A program made the translations under genes and the position numbers. A stretch of DNA of 5,618 nucleotides, from the NCBI GenBank assembly GCA_902767055.1, contig CACXFX010000184.1:1-5618 (forward strand). Reading direction: 5' to 3'. Positions 1-4,335 of the stretch are shown in pieces. How positions within the stretch are numbered: position 1 is the first letter of the stretch; the number at the start of each line of letters is the position of its first letter. This DNA comes from an uncultured Pseudomonadota bacterium (lineage in GTDB: Bacteria; Pseudomonadota; Alphaproteobacteria; RF32; CAG-239). Below the pieces are notes generated by a model. The model made no database searches. It worked only from the letters and a program-made list of their open reading frames with translations, and was not told the origin of the DNA.

Positions 1-423
1 CCGGCCGAAAGTGCGACATATCGTTTTGCAAGAGAAGATAAAAAACGCTATGTCGGCATCATTCAGGCAGGAACGGCAGAAGATCCGTATTATACGAACT
101 CTTCGCAATTGCCGGTCGGTTATACCGATGATCCGTTTGAGGCTTTGGATTTGCAATCGACATTGCAAACAAAGTATACGGGCGGTACGGTTTTGCACCT
201 TTATATGAATCAACGAATTTCGTCGGCAAAAGTTTGTCGTGATTTGGTCAGACGTGTTTTGACGAATTATCGTTTGCCGTATATCACAATTACACCAACG
301 TTCTCCATTTGCCCCAAACACGGGTATTTGAATGGCGAACACAAATTCTGCCCCATCTGCGATGAGGAGAAAAAGGCAGAAAAATTAAAGGCCTTTAAAG
401 CCTCAAACTCAAATGTTGCTTAA
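1..423 (+). CDS. nrdD: Anaerobic (class III) ribonucleoside-triphosphate reductase, catalytic chain, C-terminal part, lacking the glycyl-radical domain
   Basis: This is the last 140 residues of the enzyme that reduces ribonucleotides to deoxyribonucleotides without oxygen in the cytoplasm; the 5' part lies outside the window. The reading frame is open from base 1. Family landmarks seen are YYTNSSQLPVGYTDDPFEALDLQ (residues about 30-52), TKYTGGTV and YITITPTFSICPKHG. A zinc-knuckle-like site follows: C104, H107, C117 and C120 (CxxH then CxxC), where other family members often have four cysteines. In ordinary NrdD the chain then continues into the glycyl-radical segment (an RVxGY-type motif). 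Here it ends at a TAA about 20 residues after the last zinc cysteine, and the motif is absent. The missing domain is encoded by the next gene, in another frame. Identity is near certain; the internal catalytic cysteines cannot be seen. Confidence 0.95.
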   Translation, partial: PAESATYRFAREDKKRYVGIIQAGTAEDPYYTNSSQLPVGYTDDPFEALDLQSTLQTKYTGGTVLHLYMNQRISSAKVCRDLVRRVLTNYRLPYITITPTFSICPKHGYLNGEHKFCPICDEEKKAEKLKAFKASNSNVA

Positions 424-444
424 AATTTTAACTTATTTTTCAAA

Positions 445-449
445 AAGGA
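445..449 (+). promoter_or_regulatory. Shine-Dalgarno site of the glycyl-radical subunit gene
   Basis: AAGGA lies nine bases before the ATG at 459, inside the 35-bp AT-rich gap after the nrdD stop. It is one of the two best ribosome-binding sites in the window. It supports independent translation of the small radical-domain gene rather than a decayed fusion. Confidence 0.7.
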
Positions 450-458
450 ATTTATAAA

Positions 459-662
459 ATGTCAAATGTTATTAACTTTAACGATATCAAATTAACCGAT
501 GCAGAACGTCAGCCTTGCGAAGTTTGGACACGCGTGATGGGTTATCACCGTCCGGTTTCTGAATTTAACAAAGGCAAAAAGAGCGAATATTATTCACGTG
601 TTTGCTTCTGTGAAGAAAAAGCCGTTATGCACATTGATGCCGAGAAATTGGCAGCTGAATAA
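459..662 (+). CDS. nrdD: Stand-alone glycyl-radical domain of anaerobic ribonucleotide reductase (small NrdD subunit)
   Basis: This 67-residue protein corresponds to the extreme C-terminus of ordinary NrdD. Residues 20-37, CEVWTRVMGYHRPVSEFN, contain the RVMGY glycyl-radical motif. Gly28 is the expected radical-carrying residue, and GKKSEYYSRVCF follows as in full-length enzymes. The inferred role is to dock into the catalytic chain encoded just upstream, receive the radical from NrdG and pass it to the active-site cysteine. The gene has its own ATG and a good Shine-Dalgarno site. It is in a different frame from the upstream chain (start 459 versus frame 1), so stop readthrough cannot produce a fusion. 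Residues 1-19 are a short extension with no recognised motif. Cysteines 20, 49 and 51 are unusually many for so short a protein. A comparable spare-part protein is YfiD/GrcA for pyruvate formate-lyase, but here no other radical glycine is visible. I believe similar short proteins are annotated in other proteobacteria, which I could not check. Confidence 0.9.
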   Translation: MSNVINFNDIKLTDAERQPCEVWTRVMGYHRPVSEFNKGKKSEYYSRVCFCEEKAVMHIDAEKLAAE

Positions 663-671
663 TCGGATAAA

Positions 672-1382
672 ATGCCGGTTAACATAGAAATTTTAATCGG
701 CGATGCGACCCCTTTCAGCATCGTCGATTTTCCGGACCATATCGCCGCGGTTGCTTTTTTGCAAGGTTGTCCGTGGCGATGTCCTTTTTGTTATAACGCA
801 TCGCTTCAGCCCGTCAAATCGGAAGGGCAGCCTATGTGGACTTTTGAAAAATTTTTAAATTTTTTACAGCGTCGCAAGGGTGTTTTGGATGCGGTTGTTT
901 TTTCGGGCGGTGAGCCCTTGATGCAAAAAGGTTTGCTTGATGCTGTTCTGGCGGTTAAAGATTTGGGTTATGTTATCGGGCTTCATACGGGCGGCTATCG
1001 GCCGGATGCTTTGATAAAAGTTTTGCCGTATATAGATTGGGCCGGGCTTGACATCAAAGGGCCTAAAGCAAAATACAAAGCTTTAACGGGTGGTTTTGAT
1101 GCATTTTCTGACATGGAAAAAAGCCTTGATTTGCTCCTTCAAAGCGGCATACACTTTGAATGTCGCACAACATGCGACCCGCGCGGATTAACGGTTGATG
1201 ATTTGTTTGAACTCGGCACTTTTTTGAAAAATAAGGGCGTCAAAGAATACTATTTGCAAAAATACCGTCCGATTGAAGACGATAAAACGACCTCTGATAG
1301 CGCGTGCGAATCGTTGATATCAGATGAAAAGCTGATTTCTTTTTTAAGCGGGGCGTTTGAAAAATTTGAGGTAAGAAGGTAA
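672..1382 (+). CDS. nrdG: Anaerobic ribonucleoside-triphosphate reductase activating protein, radical SAM enzyme
   Basis: This 236-residue cytoplasmic radical-SAM activase cleaves S-adenosylmethionine reductively and abstracts hydrogen from the radical glycine of NrdD. The CxxxCxxC motif that binds the 4Fe-4S cluster is C33, C37, C40 in GCPWRCPFCYN. FSGGEPL at residues 77-83 is the SAM-contacting GGEP motif. GLHTGGYRP and DWAGLDIKGP are further landmarks of the longer NrdG type (the NrdG2-like group, as I recall TIGR02495) rather than the roughly 155-residue E. coli NrdG. The ATG lies nine bases after the stop of the radical-domain gene, with only a weak CGGA upstream, so translation is probably coupled to that gene. 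Gene order (catalytic chain, radical domain, activase) makes the substrate assignment secure. No defect is seen. It converges on hslO, leaving 12 bp between the stop codons. Confidence 0.95.
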   Translation: MPVNIEILIGDATPFSIVDFPDHIAAVAFLQGCPWRCPFCYNASLQPVKSEGQPMWTFEKFLNFLQRRKGVLDAVVFSGGEPLMQKGLLDAVLAVKDLGYVIGLHTGGYRPDALIKVLPYIDWAGLDIKGPKAKYKALTGGFDAFSDMEKSLDLLLQSGIHFECRTTCDPRGLTVDDLFELGTFLKNKGVKEYYLQKYRPIEDDKTTSDSACESLISDEKLISFLSGAFEKFEVRR

Positions 1383-1395
1383 ATCTTTTTCAAAC
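1355..1395. terminator. AT-rich 10-bp inverted repeat at the nrdG/hslO convergent junction, possible weak terminator
   Basis: GTTTGAAAAA (1355-1364) and TTTTTCAAAC (1386-1395) are perfect inverted complements separated by 21 bases. They span the end of nrdG and reach the hslO stop codon. The stem has only two G:C pairs and a long loop, so an intrinsic terminator is doubtful. Position between convergent genes is the main argument for it. Confidence 0.25.
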
Positions 1396-2336
1396 TATTG
1401 CAAGTATTTTTCTTTTAACTTAAGCTCATGACGTGTGAATGTATACTTTTGCCCGCAAAAATTGCAGACCGCTTCAATACAGCCCTTTTCATCGAACATA
1501 TCCTCCAAATCTTTTTGATCAAAAGAGCAAAGCGTATTTTTTAATTTTTCTTTTGAACAGCGACAGCCGAATTTAAAATCTCTCTGAGCGCTGATTTGAA
1601 GATTGCTTGAATGGAAAAGGCGGTGCAAAATTTGCTCGGCTGAGAGTGTGTCATCAAAAACTTCATCAGGCTTTAAGCTGTTAATAAAGGCGCCGGCGTC
1701 TTCCCATGCAATATTTATTCTTTCTTCGTCAAAATCGGCATTTTTGCCGCCTTTTAGGGGCATTTTTTGTAAAATAATACCGGCTGATAAAAATGATTCA
1801 TCATTGTTTTCGGTTTTTTTGATGAAAAGTTTTAAGTATGTGTCGATTTGTTCCGAGTTTTGAAAATAACGAAGTGCAATCTCGCTTAAATTTTTGCCTT
1901 TTAAATCGACAATACCCTGATAAGGCGTTGTGCCGTTTAACTCATCAACGGTCAAAGCCATATAGCCGCCGCCGATTAAATGCGGTGTTTCTTCAACGAT
2001 ATCTTCTGTTTTGCGCAATGTTTTGGCCTGATTGAGTTTTTGTTCATCAAATTTGGCCGATGCGCGGATTTTGCCGTCTTTCGTGACATCTGCAACAAGA
2101 AGTGAAACAGGGCCGTTGCCTTGTAATTGGAGTGTGAAAAGCCCGTCAAATTTCAGCATTGAGGCTGAAAGTGCGGCAAGTGTCGTCACTTCGGCAACGG
2201 CATTTGATACATTAAGCGGGTAGTTGTGATTTTTGAGTATCTGACTTAAAACCTTATCCAGTCTGACAAATCGACCCATAAAAGCGCCGTTTTGTAAAAA
2301 AAATGATACACAGCTGTCAAAATTTTTGTTTTCCAA
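1395..2336 (-). CDS. hslO: Hsp33 redox-regulated molecular chaperone
   Basis: This 313-residue cytoplasmic holdase is switched on by oxidation, when zinc is released and disulfides form, and protects unfolding proteins during oxidative stress. The zinc/redox centre is intact: C258-x-C260 and C291-x-x-C294, 31 residues apart from C260 to C291, as I recall for the E. coli protein. The N-terminal domain shows FVRLDKVLSQIL, LAALSASMLKFDG and GPVSLLVADVTKDGKIRA, the latter typical of the family. The start is TTG at 2336. An AAAGGA site lies nine bases upstream, and the following residues (SCVSFFLQNGAFMGRFVRL) match the beginning of relatives. The first in-frame ATG is residue 20 and would cut into the conserved first strand. 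An extra cysteine at 286 precedes the CxxC. The gene is transcribed away from recX and towards nrdG, so it has its own promoter. Confidence 0.95.
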   Translation of the reverse strand: MENKNFDSCVSFFLQNGAFMGRFVRLDKVLSQILKNHNYPLNVSNAVAEVTTLAALSASMLKFDGLFTLQLQGNGPVSLLVADVTKDGKIRASAKFDEQKLNQAKTLRKTEDIVEETPHLIGGGYMALTVDELNGTTPYQGIVDLKGKNLSEIALRYFQNSEQIDTYLKLFIKKTENNDESFLSAGIILQKMPLKGGKNADFDEERINIAWEDAGAFINSLKPDEVFDDTLSAEQILHRLFHSSNLQISAQRDFKFGCRCSKEKLKNTLCSFDQKDLEDMFDEKGCIEAVCNFCGQKYTFTRHELKLKEKYLQ

Positions 2337-2345
2337 CTTTAAAAA

Positions 2346-2351
2346 TCCTTT
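2346..2351 (-). promoter_or_regulatory. Shine-Dalgarno site fixing the TTG start of hslO
   Basis: On the minus strand this reads AAAGGA and sits nine bases before the TTG at 2336. No comparable site precedes the internal ATG at residue 20, so this site decides the start. Confidence 0.65.
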
Positions 2352-2352
2352 G

Positions 2353-2358
2353 TATAAT
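2353..2358 (+). promoter_or_regulatory. Candidate -10 box of the recX-ugd transcript
   Basis: A perfect TATAAT lies about 50 bases before the recX ATG, in the 72-bp AT-rich region between divergent hslO and recX. The matching -35 region (around 2330, TTTCCA at 17-base spacing) is poor, and chance matches are common in such AT-rich DNA. The opposite strand must also hold the hslO promoter; I see only loose matches there (TTGAAA, then TTAAAT 17 bases on). Confidence 0.35.
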
Positions 2359-2408
2359 CAAAACAATTTAATCAACTATTTAGTTTAATTTCAAAGATTT
2401 TTCAAGAG

Positions 2409-2948
2409 ATGAATTGTAAGGGGCAAAACAAACCTTTAAAGAAAATAACCAAAGCACGGCTTAAAAATATAGGGCTGTACTATTTGGAGCGCTTTGAAAG
2501 TTCTGTTAAAAACCTCAAAGATGTGTTAAAACGCCGTGTTGATAAGTATGCCTTTCAAAATCCGGATTTTAATCAAAAAGAGGCGTATCTTTGGATTGAT
2601 GAGATTGTGAGCGAATTTGAAAGTTTGGGTTATTTAAGCGACGAGCGTTTTGCAGAGCTTAAGGTCAGAGATTATTTGTCGGCTTTGAAATCTGCGCGTT
2701 ATATCAAAACAAAGCTTAAATTAAAAGGTATTGACGAACATACGGTTGATGCTTTAATTGAAAAAGAGGAATATGACCCGAAGGCGGCCGCCTTAAAACT
2801 GGCTCAGAAAAAGCATATCGGGCCTTATCGTACGGATGAAGAAAAGAAAAAGGAAAACTTTAAAAAAGACATGGCCGCGCTTTTAAGAGCGGGCTTTGAT
2901 TATGATGTTGTATCGGATATTATGGGCGCAACGTTTGATGAGGAATAA
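2409..2948 (+). CDS. recX: Regulatory protein RecX
   Basis: This 179-residue cytoplasmic protein belongs to the RecX family, which binds RecA filaments and limits strand exchange and SOS activity. RecX is built from three-helix repeats. The visible landmarks are YYLERFESSVKNLKDVLKRRV (24-44), LGYLSDERFAE (73-83, the family signature with YLSDERFA) and ARYIKTKLKLKGI (96-108). The C-terminal part, with LLRAGFDYDVVSDIM, fits the third repeat. The N-terminal phrase LKNIGLYYLERF is of alphaproteobacterial type. The start is not firmly fixed: the ATG at 2409 has only a purine-rich CAAGAG directly before it. No ATG, GTG or TTG lies upstream in frame before a stop at 2355, so it is the best choice. 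It is not next to recA here and is followed after 3 bp by a UDP-glucose dehydrogenase gene. Confidence 0.88.
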   Translation: MNCKGQNKPLKKITKARLKNIGLYYLERFESSVKNLKDVLKRRVDKYAFQNPDFNQKEAYLWIDEIVSEFESLGYLSDERFAELKVRDYLSALKSARYIKTKLKLKGIDEHTVDALIEKEEYDPKAAALKLAQKKHIGPYRTDEEKKKENFKKDMAALLRAGFDYDVVSDIMGATFDEE

Positions 2949-2951
2949 AAA

Positions 2952-4256
2952 ATGAAAATTGCAATTGTCGGGACAGGTTATGTCGGTTTGCCGAGCGGGG
3001 TCGGTTTTGCAACGCTTAAGCATAATGTTGTTTGCATCGATAAAGATCAAGAAAAAATCCGAGCTTTGCAATCGGGAAATGTAACGCTTTATGAAAACGG
3101 GATGGAAGAGCTTTTCGGGCAAGTTGTCAAAAAAGGAAATTTGAAGTTTACGACCTCATTTGAGGGCGTTAAAGATGCCGATGTCGTGATTTTGGCCGTC
3201 GGTACGCCGCCGCACCCAAAAACAAAAGAGGCCGATATGCGCTATATTTATGCCGCCGCGGAGGAGTTGGCGCCTTTCTTGTCAGGTTATACGGTTATTG
3301 CCGATAAATCAACCGTGCCGGTCGGGACGGGTGATGAGGTTGAAAAAATCATCAGGCAAAAAAATCCGAATGCTGATTTTGATGTTGTTTCATTGCCGGA
3401 ATTTTTAAGAGAAGGCTATGCGATACACGACTTTTTTAATCCGGACAGAATCGTTGTCGGGGCGGACAGCAAGCGTGCCTGTGATGTTATTAAAGAACTT
3501 TATAAATCATTTGAGGAAAAAACGCAGATTCTTTTTGTTTCAAGAAAGTCTGCCGAGACCGTGAAATATGCTTCAAACGCCTTTTTGGCGATGAAAATTC
3601 ATTATATCAACGAAATGGCGGATTTTTGCGAAAAATCAGGTGCCGATATCGGGCAGGTTGCCAAAGGTATGGGGCTTGATAAACGTATCGGCAATAAATT
3701 TTTGAATGCGGGGCCGGGATATGGCGGCAGCTGTTTTCCCAAAGACACAACCGCGATGGCTTTGATGGCGCAAAAATACGGTGTTAAAATGGGCTTAATC
3801 GAAACGACGATTGCCGGCAATAAAGCCCGTAAAATCAAGATGGCCGAGCGTATTTTTGATATCGTTAAAGATATTAAAAATCCGAAAATCGGCGTTTTGG
3901 GTTTGGCCTTTAAGAACGGCACGGATGATGTGCGCGAAAGTCCGGCTGTCGAGATTATTTCGGCAATGCTCGAAAAGGGTGCGGATATTACGGCTTTTGA
4001 TTATCAGGCAACGGACAATGCCAAAAAAGTTTTGTTGGATAAAATCAAATATGCCCATGCTTTAGAAGATGTTTTTGACGATGCGGATGTTGTTGCGGTT
4101 TTGACCGAATGGGAAGAATTTAAGGCGCTCAATATTGAAAAACTTGCCTCAAAAATGCGTCACAAGCGCATGGTTGATTTGCGCAATCTTTTTGACGGGC
4201 AATATTTAAGAACTCTCGGTTTTGTTTATGATGCCATCGGGTGTGTTAAAAATTAA
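2952..4256 (+). CDS. ugd: UDP-glucose 6-dehydrogenase (nucleotide-sugar dehydrogenase)
   Basis: This 434-residue cytoplasmic enzyme oxidises UDP-glucose to UDP-glucuronate in two NAD+-dependent steps, feeding capsule, exopolysaccharide or LPS synthesis. The N-terminal Rossmann motif GTGYVG is at residues 7-12, with acidic D30 (CIDKD) expected to bind the NAD ribose. STVPVGT is at 120-126. Catalytic Lys205 and Asn209 (VKYASN) and nucleophile Cys261 in GGSCFPKD are all present; the Lys-Cys distance of 56 matches well-studied members as I recall. GTDDVRESP at 323-331 belongs to the C-terminal UDP-binding domain. Length is typical and nothing is missing. The ATG follows the recX stop after 3 bp, with GAGGAA overlapping the recX end as ribosome-binding site, implying cotranscription. 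Substrate could be a related UDP-sugar (UDP-GlcNAc or UDP-ManNAc dehydrogenases share the fold), but length and motifs favour UDP-glucose. Confidence 0.93.
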   Translation: MKIAIVGTGYVGLPSGVGFATLKHNVVCIDKDQEKIRALQSGNVTLYENGMEELFGQVVKKGNLKFTTSFEGVKDADVVILAVGTPPHPKTKEADMRYIYAAAEELAPFLSGYTVIADKSTVPVGTGDEVEKIIRQKNPNADFDVVSLPEFLREGYAIHDFFNPDRIVVGADSKRACDVIKELYKSFEEKTQILFVSRKSAETVKYASNAFLAMKIHYINEMADFCEKSGADIGQVAKGMGLDKRIGNKFLNAGPGYGGSCFPKDTTAMALMAQKYGVKMGLIETTIAGNKARKIKMAERIFDIVKDIKNPKIGVLGLAFKNGTDDVRESPAVEIISAMLEKGADITAFDYQATDNAKKVLLDKIKYAHALEDVFDDADVVAVLTEWEEFKALNIEKLASKMRHKRMVDLRNLFDGQYLRTLGFVYDAIGCVKN

Positions 4257-4294
4257 TAAAACCGGTTTTTAACGCTATGTTTACATTTAAGCTT

Positions 4295-4300
4295 TATAAT
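4295..4300 (+). promoter_or_regulatory. Candidate -10 box upstream of the EGF-like protein gene
   Basis: TATAAT lies about 36 bases before the ATG at 4336, in the 79-bp gap after ugd. TTTACA at 4280-4285 resembles a -35 box but is only nine bases away, too close. At 17-base spacing there is no good -35. The same gap begins with the palindrome AAAACCGGTTTT at 4258-4269, which has no loop and is a poor terminator. Confidence 0.35.
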
Positions 4301-4304
4301 CGGC

Positions 4305-4327
4305 CCGATATAGAACCATAATATCGG
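4305..4327 (+). promoter_or_regulatory. 7-bp inverted repeat in the leader of the EGF-like protein gene
   Basis: CCGATAT (4305-4311) and ATATCGG (4321-4327) are perfect complements around a nine-base loop, ending eight bases before the ATG at 4336. If the -10 at 4295 is used, transcription would begin around 4307, placing the hairpin at the 5' end of the mRNA and next to the ribosome site. It could be an operator, a leader hairpin, or chance. Confidence 0.35.
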
Positions 4328-4335
4328 ATGAAAAG

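Noticed and set aside
421..461. Possible sequencing frameshift that artificially split nrdD
   Set aside because: The two parts are separated by a stop codon, 35 bp of AT-rich non-coding-like sequence and a well-placed Shine-Dalgarno with ATG. A single base change would not restore a plausible continuous protein, so a real split is more likely, though reads could still overturn this.
3602..4065. Open frames overlapping the C-terminal half of ugd on both strands
   Set aside because: They lie wholly inside a well-conserved dehydrogenase frame and show no recognisable protein features.
4258..4269. AAAACCGGTTTT palindrome followed by T as an intrinsic terminator of ugd
   Set aside because: It is a self-complementary block without a loop and has only four G:C positions, so it cannot form a stable terminator hairpin of the usual kind.
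4280..4300. TTTACA and TATAAT as a sigma-70 promoter pair
   Set aside because: The spacing is nine bases, far below the usual 16-18. Only the -10-like box is kept, at low confidence.
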